A stretch of DNA of 26,764 bases from Planctomycetota bacterium (GCA_026386995.1 JAPLMO010000280.1:1-26764), one strand, 5' to 3'. Shown: positions 1 through 9,634, numbered from the stretch's first letter. The notes: generated from the sequence alone by a model not told the origin. Translations and numbers: made by a program.

Positions 1-3000
1 CGAACTGGTCGTTCATCGTGTACTTGAGCGTGCCGGCATTGACATACGTCAGGCCGGTGTACTGGGCGGCCTGCGTCAGGCGCAGCAGGCCGTTGTTGAC
101 CTTGACGAGGCCGCCAGTGCCGGTGATGGCACCGGAAAGCGTAACAAAATCGCCGGGACTGGAGGGATTGTCGTAGATGTCGAAGGTGCGATTGGCCGCG
201 CCCAGGTTGATGGCGTTGCGGAAGTCGACCTCGCTGTTGGCGTCGATGTCGTAACCGAGTTGGAGGTTGCTGCCGGTGGGGACGAAGCCGCCAGCGTCCC
301 AGACCAGGGCCGTGGGGGCGGCCGTGCCGCCGAGGGCGACGGTCAACTTGCCGTCCTTGGCCGCGAAGCCGCCGCTGCCGGTCCACTGGACCTGGCCGGG
401 GCCGGTCCCCAGGCCGCGCAACATGAGGGTGGGTCCTTCGCCTTCAAGGACGCCGCCGGGGCTGGTGTTGGTGAACTTCAGGTTGCTGGCGGTCGGCAGT
501 CCGACGCCGTCAACGGCTCGCAGCGCGCCGGCAACGGGGATCGTATATCCTGTGTAGGTGTTGGTTGCGGTCAGGCGCAGCAGGCCATAGCCCAACTTGT
601 TGAGACTGCCGTTCGAGATGACCCCCGAGACGGTCGCGAAGTCAAAGGCGGATGCCGGGTTGTCCTCCACAGCGATCCCCTGGTAACCGCCGGCCAGGTC
701 GAGGGGGTTCCTGAATTCGACCTCGCTGTCGGCGGTGGCAGAACCGAACTTCAGGGTGTACTGGTCCGAGAGGAAGTTCGTGGTGTTCCATCGCAGTGGC
801 GTGGGGTCGGCAAGCCCTCCGATGGCCACGGTCAACTTGCCGCCGGAGGCCGAGAAGCCGCCCCGGCGTGAATACTCCCACTGGACCTGGCCGGTCCCCG
901 TGCCCAGGGACCGCGTGAACGTCCCGCCGCCTATCGCCTCGAACACGCCGTCCGAGAAGAGCAGGTTGCTCGCCGTCGGCAGTCCGACACCCTCGGTCGC
1001 CCGCAGCAGGGAAAAGAGTCTCGTGGTGCCGGTGTAGTGGTTGGTGGTATTGAAGAGCACGCCTCCGCTGGAGCCGCCGATGCTGACGCCGCTCTGGGAT
1101 CCCCCGTCATCGATGGAACCGAAGATGTTCAAGGTGCCGGACGTGGCGTTGAAACTGCTGGCGGCCGTCATTTGAATGGGGCCGTTCCAGGCGCCTGTTC
1201 CATTGAGGGTTTCGATACCGCCTCCGTTGAGCACGAGGGTCCTGCCGGAGAAGGTGATATTGCCGTCCATCTGGAGTTTGGCGTTGGCATCTACGGTAAC
1301 GTCGGTGGCGGAGGGCCCAAGGGCCAGGGAATTGGTAATGCGAAGTTGACCGTTGGTCTTGATATGAGTCGGACCGGTGTATTGGTTCGCCGCTGTGAGG
1401 ACAACCTTCGCCTCATAAAAACTCTTGACGGTCATCGCGTAGGGGCCGGAGATTACGCCGTTGATGGTCAGGGTGCAAGAGTCCCAACTACCGATGGTCA
1501 CGTCGGTTCCAAGTGTGATCGGACCGTTCCAGGCGGTGGCACCTCCGAGGCCCCAGGACATGAGAGCCCCGTTCCCCGAAACGCCCGCCCCGTAAAGAGT
1601 CAACGGCTCGTCGGGAACTGTCACGGCGCCGTCGTAGGTGTCCAATGCCAGCGTGGCTCCGTCCGACACCACGGTTCCTTCCAGACTGGAGCCGAGGAGG
1701 CCGTTGTGCTTGACGGACAGTGTACCCTCCAGGACGCGCGTGACGCCGCGGTAGATGTTGGCTCCGCTTAATGCGGCGTTGCCAGAGGTGGACTTTGTGA
1801 GACCGCCCGTGCCGGCAAGGATGGCTGTCACAACGCCGCTGTGGATATTGTAGTTGTCTGTAGTCAGGACGCCGGGGGATGTGCCATAAATGTAACCGTT
1901 GTCGATTCGCACGCTCCTGACGGTCTGGTTGAAGGTGCCGATGTCCAGGCCGGGATAACTACCGGCGACGCCGTCATAGGTGACCGCCACATCCGTGTTG
2001 GCCCCCAGGACTCCGTTGGCGGCCGCCCGAAGCGTGCCGTTGTTGACATCAATGGTAAAGAGGCTGTTGGCCGGGCTCTTGAGGACGAGGCAACCTACGC
2101 CGTTCTTCGTCAGGCCGCCGTTGGTCAGTGCCCCGGAAAGCACAGCGACCGCACCGTTGCTGCTCGAACCCGTCCGGATGGACCGGTTCTTGCCAGCGAA
2201 GTCGATGGGGTTCAATATTTCGGTCGTATAGTTCGGGCCGTAGGGGTTGTAGTCCGTGTCCACCGAAGTAAAGAGCAACTCTGAACCATCCGGCACAAAG
2301 TACTGGCTGCCCCAGACAAGGGTATCAGGTGTGGCGTGACCGCCGATGTTGACGGTCAGTGGGCCGTCTATCGCGCCGAAACCGCCGCTGCCCGTCCATT
2401 GAACCTGGCCCGGACCGCCGCCGAGCGCCCGGCTGAACGTGTATGTGCCCGTCGTTTGGAGAAGGCCGCCGTTGAAGACCAGATTGCCCGAAGACATGGA
2501 CGTGGAGGGGATTACGCGCACGGTTCCCTGCGAGATGATCGTCGGTCCCGTGTAGGTGGCAGATCCCGTCAGCGCCAGATAAGCAGCGCCCACCTTCGTG
2601 AAGCCGCGACCCAGTCCTGCGTCGCCGACGGCGCCCGAAATCGTCATGCATTCGCGACTTGAGTCAACGCCGATGACGGCGTTGTCGCCCAGGGTAACAG
2701 CGCCGGTCCAGACGGCGGTGTGACCGGTCTGCCGCAGCGCGCCGTTGCCGCGGACCCCCTGGCCGTTGAGGGTCAGCGGCTCGGCTGCCATTGTGAGCGT
2801 GTTGTAGTCGTCGGAGTTGTATAACTCCAAGGCGCCCCCGGTCTGGACGGTCGTTCCCGCGGCGGTCGATCCAAGGGCGTTTGCGTTGGTGATATTGAGG
2901 ACGCCTTCCGCGACGGTCGTGGCGCCCGCGTAGGTGTTGGCGCCGGTGACCTGAACGGTGTCGGCGGTGGTCTTGACGAGGCCGCCGCTGCCACCGAGAT

Positions 3001-4935
3001 TCGCTCTCACATAGCCGTTGGACACCTGGAAGCCGGCGTTCGAAGTAAGTACGCCGCCCGACCCCGCGATCATGCCGCTGGCGAGCGTAACGAGCCCGAC
3101 CGTGTCGCGGAAGGTGCGAATGTCGAGAGTGCCGGCGTCATCGTCATTACTCTCACATATGACGATCGGCGCGTTGTCGGCAAAGACGTTGTCCGCCCCC
3201 AGATAGAGGGTGCCTGCAATCGTGGTCGCGCCCGTATAAGTGTTCGGTCCCGAAAGGGTAACTGAACTGCCGACCCCGATCGTGAGCCCGTAGCCGTTGC
3301 CGCCGTCGCCGATCGGGCCGCTTACGGTTAAAGATTGGCTGGAGGCTCTGTTGGCGATGGAAAACGGGGCCGTCATCGTGACGGGGCCGGCCCAAGTGCC
3401 GCTGCCCGCCAGGGCGCCAGTGCCGTTTAGGCCGTATCCGCCGATGCTAAGGCTTTCGCCGGTAACGTTCGCGCTGAGACTGAGGGTGGCACCGCTCAGG
3501 ACCGTTGTACCCGAGTCGGTCTTGCCGAGCGCGCCAGCATTGTAGACAGCCAGGGTTCCGGCGGCTACAAGAGTGGTACCCGTATAGGTGTTGGCGCCGC
3601 GCAATTCGGCGTAGTCGGTCGTGGTCTTCGTGAGGCCGCCAGATCCGGCAAGGGAAGTGGAAATTGTCCCTTTCCGGACTTCGAAACTGGTGGCAGTCAG
3701 CACGCCCCCCGTGCCAATGACCCACCCGTCAATAAGCGTCAGCGGGCCGGAGTTGACGGCAAAGGCGCCGATGTCGAAGGTGCTATTGCTGCCGGCGACG
3801 GAGACGGCGCTTGAGGCCGGAATGGCGTCGGCCTGACCCACTCGCAGGAAGCCGCCGCTGAGCGTGGTCGGACCGGTATACGTATTGTGCGCCTTGAGAA
3901 CAAGGGTGCCCGGGCCGACCTTGGTCAGGCCGCCATTGGAGAGGGAACCGGAAAGCGTGGCTAATCCGCCCCCGCCTCCATCACTCAACCCGACACGAAC
4001 CGTGCGGGCCGCCCCGCCCAGGTCGATCGGATTCTGAATCTCCGTGTCGTAACTTGAGGTGGTGCTCAGCCGAAGTTCACAGCCATCAGGAATGAAACCG
4101 TTAGCGCCCCAGGTCAGGGTGTCGGGGGTCATGTTTCCGCCGAGGTTGACGGTCATCTTCCCATTCCACGCGGCAAACCCGCCGCTGCCGGTCCACTGAA
4201 CCTGGCCCGGCTGGGTGCCAAGGCTGCGGGTGAAAGGACTAGCGGTGTCGCAGCCGTACATGCCGCCGGCCAGAACGAGATTGCTCGCGGCAGAAAGGCC
4301 CACGCCATCGCTCGCCTGAAGCATGCCGCCGGCAACTATCGTCGCCCCACCGTAGGTGTTCGTGCCCGTCAGGGTCAGCCAGCCGGTTCCGACCTTGGTG
4401 AGGCTGCGGCCTGCGCCGTTGTCTCCGATGGAACCGCTGATGGCGAGAGTGTTCCAAAGGTCCGAACCCATGACGGTATCGGCGCCCAACGTGACAGGGC
4501 CGGTCCATGTGCTGCTTTGGTTTCCCGAGCGCATCGCTCCCGTGCCGGAAATGCCATTGCCGTAAAGCGTCAGCGGCTCGTTGGAGACGGTCCCGCTGAC
4601 CTGGATGACGGCGCCGGCGGCAACCGTTGTGCCGGCGTCGGCGGTTCCGAGCGTTGCGCCGGAGACGGCCAGCGTCCCCTCCAATACGACCGTCGGGCCA
4701 GTGTAGGAATTTGCACCGCTCAGGGTGACCGTGTCGGCGGTGGTCTTAATGACGTCTCCGCTGCCGCCCAGATTGCCGCTGATCGTGCCTTTGCGCACGT
4801 CGTAGGCGCCGGCCGAGAGAACACCTGCCGCGCCGATAATTGAGCCGTTCATGAGTGTCACGGACGCCACCGTCGGATTGGCGGAACCGATGTCGAACGT
4901 CGCGATGCGGCTGGGGTTGGAACCATCGTCGGCGA
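1..4935 (-). CDS. Giant exported beta-strand repeat protein, downstream part (runs off window)
   Basis: This minus-strand frame appears open from about 4935 to the window edge (about 1,640 codons) and continues, in another frame, the protein that begins at 7821. It is built of Gly/Thr/Ser/Asn-rich repeats of the passenger-associated (PATR, autotransporter-associated beta-strand) type, with units such as GGLTKVGPGTL followed by NTYTGPTT and a GTLR-like turn. A second module, PGQVQWTGSGGF then GK(L/M)TVNLGG then TPDTLVWG then an NPIDLGG-like end, recurs near 4190, 2395, 880 and 385. No start codon with a ribosome binding site is visible at its upstream end, so it is probably not an independent gene. 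The repeats predict a secreted or surface beta-helix. No C-terminal anchor is visible because the gene leaves the window. Either the gene is truly broken at 4939 or the assembly lost sequence there. Confidence 0.8.
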
Positions 4936-4938
4936 TCG

Positions 4939-7821
4939 TCAGGTCAGAAGCGTGCCGGGGCCGGTTTTCGTAAGGGCGCCATTAGAGATCGCACCCGTAA
5001 GGTTTGCCAGGTCGGTGGAATACGCGTAGGAACCCCTGGTGACCGCGATGGTCCGTGTGCCGCCGGCCATGTCAATGGGGTTGGCGAACTCGACCGTCTG
5101 GGTGGAGTCGGTGGAGCCGAAAACCATGTTCGCCCCGTCAGGGACGAAGAACGGGCTCCCCCAGACGAGCGTGTCGGGCGTGGCATTGCCGCCGATATTG
5201 ACGGTCAACTTACCCCCATAGGCGGCGAAGCCGCCCGCGCCTGTCCACTGGACCTGTCCGGGGCCGGTGCCGAGGCTGCGTGTGAATGAGAAGTTGTTGC
5301 CTTCCAGCACGCCGCCCGCCAGCACCAGATTGCTGTTGGGCGAGAGGCTCATGTATTGGTTTGCCAGCAGCGTCCCCGCGCTGATGATCGTAGCGCCGGT
5401 GTAAGTGTTTGTCCCGGATAGTGTGACCGTGCTGCTTGTGGTCTTCGTAAGTCCGGCGGTCCCAGCCAAGCCGGCGGAGATGAGGCCCTTACTGGCGTCC
5501 ACGTTACCCGTAACGGTGAGTGCCGCCGTCGAGCCTGTGACGCTGCCGTCGACCAGCGTCAGGCTGCCGGCGGTCTGGTTGGTTGTGCCCAAATCCAGCG
5601 TCGTGGTCCCCTGAGTGGCCTTGTTGATGACGATGCTGCTCCCGGCGCCCAGCGCGCCGCTCACTGTGCAGCGCAGGGTGCCGTTGTTGACCGTCGTCGG
5701 GCCGGTGTATGAGCCTGCGGCCGTAAGGACCAGCGTGCCATCGCCTTCCTTCGTGATGCCGCCGTTGGAAAGACCGCCGGAGAGGGTCGCAAGGTCCGTG
5801 GTGGAGTTGGAGTTGTCAGTAACAAGGATGCTGCGGACGCCGCCGCCAAGGTCGATGGGGTTGCGCAACTCGACCTCGCCGGTAGCCGACCTGGTATTCA
5901 GCAGCAGTTGCGCTCCGTCGGGCAGGAAGTCGCCCGCGCCCCAGACGAGCGTGTCGGGCGTAGGCTGGCCGCCGAGGTTGGCAGTGAACTTTCCGCCATA
6001 GGCCGAGAATCCGCCGCTGCCCGTGAAGCGGACCTGGCCGGGGCCGGCGCCCATAGGTCGCGAGAAACTGGTCGTGCCGTCCCCCTCGAGCATGCCGCCC
6101 GAGAAGATCAGGTTGCTCCCCGCGACCAGGCCGACGCCGTCCGCCGCGCGCAACGCTCCGCCGGCGATGGTAGTGCTCCCCTCGTAGGTGTTGTTGCATC
6201 CAAGTGAAATGATGTTCGTGCCGACCTTTGTCAGGCCGCCGGGCCCGCCGACGACCCCGGTGATGTTCAGTCCGCCCTGCCAGGCATAGTCGCCGCCGAT
6301 GGCGGCATCGGCCGCCAGCGTGACGGGGGCAGTGCAGGTCACCGCCCCCGAAATGTGCCGCAACGCCCCCGTTCCGCCGACGCCCATGCCGCGGATGATA
6401 GTGGCCTCGGACCACGTGTTGCTGTTGCCGGTGGGTATTTTCCATTCCAGCGTGGCGCCGTCGGCCACAACGGTGCTGGCGCCTGTTCGGGCGCTAGCGA
6501 GCCAATCGGTGAAACTCATCACGCCCTCACGGATGTCGTTCTTCCCGGAGTGCTGATTGTCGCCGCTCATCGTCACGGTGCCGGAGGTGGTCTTGACTAC
6601 GTCGCTCGCCCCGGAGAGGATGGCTGGGACCGAGCCGCTGCGAAAATCGTAAGAAGCGGCGGCTACTGTGGGCCCCGCCAGGGAACCGCTCAGGAGCGTG
6701 ATCGGGCCGATCGTTCCGCCGCCGTAGTATAAGAAAGACCCGCCATCGATGACGATGGACGAAGCCGGCGACAGGGCGCCCGTGAAACCGAGTGAACCTG
6801 CCTTGACCGTGGTCTGGCCGGTGTAAGTGCAGGCGCCTGTAACTTGGATATTTCCAGTCCCTACCTTTGTCAGACCGCCGTTGGAAAGGCCGCCTGAGAT
6901 GATGCCGGCAGAAGAGGTGTTATCACCTCGAATTGTTCTTACGGTGCCTCCCAGATCAATCGGGTTCTGGAAGTTGACAGACCCGGACCCCGACTGCGCT
7001 CCGAGGTTCAGTTCGCAGCCGTCGGGGACAAACCCGGGCGTGACGCCCCACACCAGGGTCGTGGGCGTTGCCTGACCACCAAGGTTGACGGCGAGCGTTC
7101 CACCACCGGCTTGCGAGAATCCACCGCTGCCGGTCCACTGAACTTGGCCGGGCCCCGTGCCAAGGCTTCGGTTGAACGTAGCGCTGTATTCGACGCTCAA
7201 GATGCCCCCGCCGGCCAGCGTCAGGTTGCTCGCGGCCGGCAGGTTGACACCATCAAGGGCCCGCAACTGGCCCCCATTTATGATCGTTGCGCCGCTGTAG
7301 GTGTTCCGAGCAGACAAATAGAAGTTGCCGGGCCCGTTGAAGGTAATGCCCGTTCCTGCGACACCGCTTGAGACGGCTCCGCGGAGATTGACGCCTCCGT
7401 TCGTGAGGGTCGAGTTAACCGTCAGCGACCGGTTAAGGACAAGGGGCGCCAGGATGCCGAACGACCCCTGGACGTCGATGAGGGCGTTGCCGGCGCTGGT
7501 GTCGAAGATGAGGGGGATTCCCGCCCAGGACTGCACCTCGGTCGAATAGGTGCCAGGTGCGCCGTAGTACAGCGACCCGAGTGTCACGCTCGAAGAGTCG
7601 ATGTAAAGCGTGCGCGATGCGCTTCCACCCGTCAGCCTCGCAATGTCGTCGATGCCGTTCGGAACACCGTTGGACCACTTGGTCGGGTCGTTCCACGAAC
7701 CGCTGGTAGTGGAGACCCACGTGCTGTCCGTTGCCTGCGAGGGCCCCGCAAAAAGCACAACCGCCAGCACCGCCGCGGCAACAACCGCTGCTGCCGCCTG
7801 TTTCCTGCGCAAGTGTCTCAT
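4939..7821 (-). CDS. Giant exported beta-strand (PATR) repeat protein, N-terminal part ending at a frame break
   Basis: The 960-codon frame begins at ATG 7821, chosen over an upstream in-frame TTG (7848) because GGAG lies 8 nt before it. The N-terminus is a signal peptide: basic residues MRHLRRK, an Ala/Val-rich hydrophobic core, then a cleavage-like GPSQA at about residue 30. Next comes a STTSGSWNDPTKWSNGVP segment typical of planctomycete and verrucomicrobial autotransporter-repeat proteins, then PATR repeats. Three copies of the PGQVQWTG/TPDTLVWG module fall in this part. The frame stops at 4939-4941 directly after LTKTGPGTLLT. Homologous units in the same protein continue there for about 30 residues (NTYTG...GTLR...) before the segment that resumes in the next frame, so an out-of-frame deletion is likely. 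The expected role is a surface or extracellular structural/adhesive beta-helix. The function is not known. Confidence 0.85.
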   Translation of the reverse strand: MRHLRRKQAAAAVVAAAVLAVVLFAGPSQATDSTWVSTTSGSWNDPTKWSNGVPNGIDDIARLTGGSASRTLYIDSSSVTLGSLYYGAPGTYSTEVQSWAGIPLIFDTSAGNALIDVQGSFGILAPLVLNRSLTVNSTLTNGGVNLRGAVSSGVAGTGITFNGPGNFYLSARNTYSGATIINGGQLRALDGVNLPAASNLTLAGGGILSVEYSATFNRSLGTGPGQVQWTGSGGFSQAGGGTLAVNLGGQATPTTLVWGVTPGFVPDGCELNLGAQSGSGSVNFQNPIDLGGTVRTIRGDNTSSAGIISGGLSNGGLTKVGTGNIQVTGACTYTGQTTVKAGSLGFTGALSPASSIVIDGGSFLYYGGGTIGPITLLSGSLAGPTVAAASYDFRSGSVPAILSGASDVVKTTSGTVTMSGDNQHSGKNDIREGVMSFTDWLASARTGASTVVADGATLEWKIPTGNSNTWSEATIIRGMGVGGTGALRHISGAVTCTAPVTLAADAAIGGDYAWQGGLNITGVVGGPGGLTKVGTNIISLGCNNTYEGSTTIAGGALRAADGVGLVAGSNLIFSGGMLEGDGTTSFSRPMGAGPGQVRFTGSGGFSAYGGKFTANLGGQPTPDTLVWGAGDFLPDGAQLLLNTRSATGEVELRNPIDLGGGVRSILVTDNSNSTTDLATLSGGLSNGGITKEGDGTLVLTAAGSYTGPTTVNNGTLRCTVSGALGAGSSIVINKATQGTTTLDLGTTNQTAGSLTLVDGSVTGSTAALTVTGNVDASKGLISAGLAGTAGLTKTTSSTVTLSGTNTYTGATIISAGTLLANQYMSLSPNSNLVLAGGVLEGNNFSFTRSLGTGPGQVQWTGAGGFAAYGGKLTVNIGGNATPDTLVWGSPFFVPDGANMVFGSTDSTQTVEFANPIDMAGGTRTIAVTRGSYAYSTDLANLTGAISNGALTKTGPGTLLT

Positions 7822-8170
7822 TGATGATACTCCAATCCTGCGGCCCAATGAAAAGGGGGAAACCGACCCACAATGGGCCGATCTCCCCCGGTTGTCGTCT
7901 ATAAAGCCCCAGCCGCGCGCAACCCCGGCGCGCAGAATGAGCCATGTCAGTTCAGAAACGGCGCTTCGGCAGGTTTCGCATGCACTGCCCCCAAACTACA
8001 AGCATGCAACAACTAAGGGATGGCCCTTCAAGGCCGGTAAGTCCCTCCTTACCCGCAATACGTCTTGCCCGGCCCCGTAGCCGGACACATCTATCCCAAC
8101 AAAAAAGGCCGGCCCGCGCGCAGGCGGACTCAGCCCGGATGCTCACCACCACAGCCCCCCAACACCCTAA
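7822..8170 (-). other. Long untranslated leader of the giant repeat gene; no gene seen
   Basis: There is no credible coding sequence here. If the promoter at 8171-8199 is used, this is a leader of about 340 nt. It contains several GC-rich hairpins: a GTAAG/CTTAC stem near 8040-8060, GGCC/GGCC pairings near 8025-8040, and a GCGCGC/GCGCGC stem near 7914-7932. A GGCCGGCC run followed by TTTTTT lies near 8100-8115 on the minus strand. I could not match it to a known riboswitch class by eye. Confidence 0.4.
7851..7889 (-). terminator. Leader hairpin with U-run (attenuator-like) before the giant repeat gene
   Basis: On the transcribed minus strand, arms 7875-7889 and 7855-7869 form a 15-bp stem. 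All positions pair if three G-U wobbles are allowed. The loop is 5 nt (7870-7874), and the 3' arm ends in CCCCC followed by TTTT. Only about 30 nt separate it from the start codon at 7821, too little for another promoter. Any transcript of the gene from upstream must therefore pass through it, which fits an attenuator or a 5'-end stabilising structure. Confidence 0.5.
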
Positions 8171-8199
8171 AGCATACACCATAAATGGCAGTCTGCCAA
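8171..8199 (-). promoter_or_regulatory. Candidate sigma-70-type promoter for the giant repeat gene
   Basis: On the minus strand TTGGCA (complement of 8194-8199, 5 of 6 to TTGACA) is followed after exactly 17 nt by TATGCT (complement of 8171-8176, 4 of 6 to TATAAT). It lies in an AT-richer patch just downstream of the recombinase remnant and points toward the gene at 7821. This is a sequence match only. Confidence 0.4.
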
Positions 8200-8216
8200 A
8201 TGAATTGTGCACCCGG

Positions 8217-8561
8217 TCATCCGGCGGACTGGCCTGCCTCCGCCGCTGCAATCAGCCGCGCGAGTTCATCGTCCGTCAGGGTCCGCTGGTCGTGCCGCCG
8301 GTCCAGTTGCACGTTGTAGCCCTGAAGGTAGGCGAGTGCGTCTTCTCGCACGCGGCCGTCGCGGCGGAGCCATCGCGAGAACTGCTTGATGGCCCGCAGG
8401 TAATGATTGCACGTCTGGAGCGAGAGGTTGTCGTCGTCGCGGAGGCTGGCGACGGCTGCCTGGACCGTTGACGGCACAAGGTTGCTGATATACTCCGCGC
8501 CGCACCAGTCGATGACGCCCCGGGCGCGGGTGCGGACGAGGTCGGCCTGTTTTCGGCTGAA
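8217..8561 (-). pseudogene. Tyrosine recombinase (integrase) fragment, core-binding domain only
   Basis: The minus-strand reading shows the SAM-like DNA-binding domain of a phage-type integrase: a segment RTRARGVIDWCGAEYI, then LQTCNHYLRAIKQFSRWL, then DRRHDQRTLTDDELARLI, which marks the usual junction to the catalytic domain. It stops at 8217, right where the catalytic domain (Arg, His-x-x-Arg and Tyr residues) should begin, so it cannot be active. Homology-like sequence fades at the N-terminal side around 8561, with no good start codon and binding site. The GTG at 8477 is internal to the domain. It lies 70 bp from the 3' half of a tRNA gene, the normal neighbourhood of an integrase, so I read it as the remnant of an integrative element. 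Confidence 0.75.
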
Positions 8562-8630
8562 AGGGCGCTGCGCGCCCGGTTGGGTCTTGACGTAAGTTGC
8601 GTTCCCCGCTAAGGTTGTGGCGGTGCGGCG

Positions 8631-8680
8631 GCGGTTTCCTAAACCGCAGGTCGGCTGTTCGAGTCAGCCCGGGCGCACCA
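8631..8680 (+). tRNA. 3' half of tRNA-Arg (anticodon CCT); candidate attachment-site scar
   Basis: The anticodon arm is 8631-8647 (stem GCGGT/ACCGC, loop TTCCTAA, anticodon CCT). The T arm is 8653-8669 (GGCTG, TTCGAGT, CAGCC). The acceptor 3' strand is CGGGCGC (8670-8676), followed by A and an encoded CCA at 8678-8680. No D arm is visible, and the sequence where the 5' acceptor strand should lie (about 8604) does not pair. An exact acceptor complement, GCGCCCG, occurs at 8572-8578, but 32 nt too far away. This is most likely a partial tRNA copy left by integration. A tRNA with an abnormal D region is the alternative. Confidence 0.65.
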
Positions 8681-8714
8681 ATACAGGGGCTTGCACGATG
8701 TTGCGGCGGTCTCT

Positions 8715-9365
8715 ATGATTGATCTGCACACGCATACGGTTCTGAGCGACGGCGACCTGATTCCGACGGAATTGGCCCGCCGCGCTGAGGTCGCCGGCTA
8801 TCGCGCCCTCGGCATCGCCGACCACGTGGACACGGCGATGGTCGACGCGGTCGTTCCGCTCCTGGTGCGGGCGGCGATCGACCTGGCGCCAGTGATGAAG
8901 ATGAAGGTGATTCCGGGGGCCGAGGTCACGCACTGCCGCCTGGAGCACATCGCACGGGTCGTCGACCGGGCGCGGCAACTGGGCGCACGCATCGTGGTGG
9001 TCCACGGCGAGACGCCGGTCGAGCCGGTGATCGAGGGCACGAATCGCGCCGCCATTGAGGCAGGCTGCGATATCCTGGCCCATCCGGGCCTCTTGACGGA
9101 GGCCGATGCGCGGCTGGCGGCCGAGCGAGGCGTGCTGTTGGAGATCAGCGGCCGGGCGGGGCATTGCCTGGCCAACGGCCACGTGGCCCAGATGGCGCGG
9201 CGGACCGGGGCAAAGGTCATCTTCGGCTCCGACAGCCACGCGCCGGAGGACCTCAGGCCGCGGCGACAGGCCGAGAAGGTGCTGGCCTGTGCGGGCCTCG
9301 GGCCGGACGAGATTGCGGCGGCGTTTGCGGCCGCCGAGCAATTGGTCGCTCGCACCACGACATAA
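8715..9365 (+). CDS. PHP-domain metal-dependent hydrolase (histidinol-phosphatase-like)
   Basis: This 216-residue protein is a single PHP domain. The metal-binding and active-site residues of the fold are present: DLHTHTVLSDG at residues 3-13 (H5, H7, D12), ADH (H37), GAE (E70), VHGE (H97), AHPG (H123) and GSDSHAPED (D173, H175). It fits the group annotated as histidinol phosphate phosphatase domain proteins, also found in archaea. No histidine-biosynthesis genes are nearby, so the substrate is open. I chose ATG 8715 because it places the HTH motif at the expected N-terminus; an upstream in-frame TTG at 8691 would add 8 residues of no family character. No strong ribosome binding site is visible. 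It starts 35 bp after the tRNA-like CCA end. Confidence 0.85.
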   Translation: MIDLHTHTVLSDGDLIPTELARRAEVAGYRALGIADHVDTAMVDAVVPLLVRAAIDLAPVMKMKVIPGAEVTHCRLEHIARVVDRARQLGARIVVVHGETPVEPVIEGTNRAAIEAGCDILAHPGLLTEADARLAAERGVLLEISGRAGHCLANGHVAQMARRTGAKVIFGSDSHAPEDLRPRRQAEKVLACAGLGPDEIAAAFAAAEQLVARTTT

Positions 9366-9396
9366 TAATGCCGTAATGCTTTGTGCCGCTGGAGCC

Positions 9397-9412
9397 CGCG
9401 GCGTAAGCCGCG
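9397..9412. repeat. Small hairpin CGCGGC-GTAA-GCCGCG
   Basis: A perfect 6-bp stem with a GTAA loop lies 32 bp after the PHP gene. It has no U-run, so it is at best a weak terminator. It abuts the inverted-repeat element at 9416. Confidence 0.5.
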
Positions 9413-9415
9413 TAT

Positions 9416-9540
9416 GTGTTTAGCGTGCCGGGCAAGATTTGTCATTCTGAGCGAGCGAGAGCGAGCGAAGAATCTCGACCGCCCGAACGCTGGGATTCTT
9501 CGGCCCCGGAACGGGGCCTCAGAATGACAGCGCTAAACAC
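9416..9540. repeat. 125-bp MITE-like element with nested inverted repeats
   Basis: Perfect 10-bp ends, GTGTTTAGCG (9416-9425) and CGCTAAACAC (9531-9540), enclose a second perfect 11-bp pair, GTCATTCTGAG (9441-9451) and CTCAGAATGAC (9519-9529). The inner part contains a GAGCGA-GAGCGA-type short repeat and GAATCTCG. From general knowledge, repeats around GTCATTCTGAG...AGAATGAC are dispersed in many bacterial genomes. It has no coding capacity and separates the PHP gene from the lipoprotein gene. Confidence 0.7.
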
Positions 9541-9634
9541 TAAGACGCGGGGCATTCAAGGCTTCGAGAGGATGCATCCGTCGCCCAGGCGACGGCAGAC
9601 GCGCCCACAGGGGACGGTTTCTGGAGGGCATAAG

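Noticed and set aside
260..2662. Plus-strand open frames of 100-244 residues opposite the giant repeat gene
   Set aside because: They lie antisense to a continuous minus-strand repeat frame, change frame repeatedly and have no domain or binding-site support. The high GC content creates long shadows.
4939..4941. Programmed ribosomal frameshift in the giant gene
   Set aside because: No slippery heptamer is visible, and comparison with sister repeats indicates missing sequence rather than a simple one-base shift.
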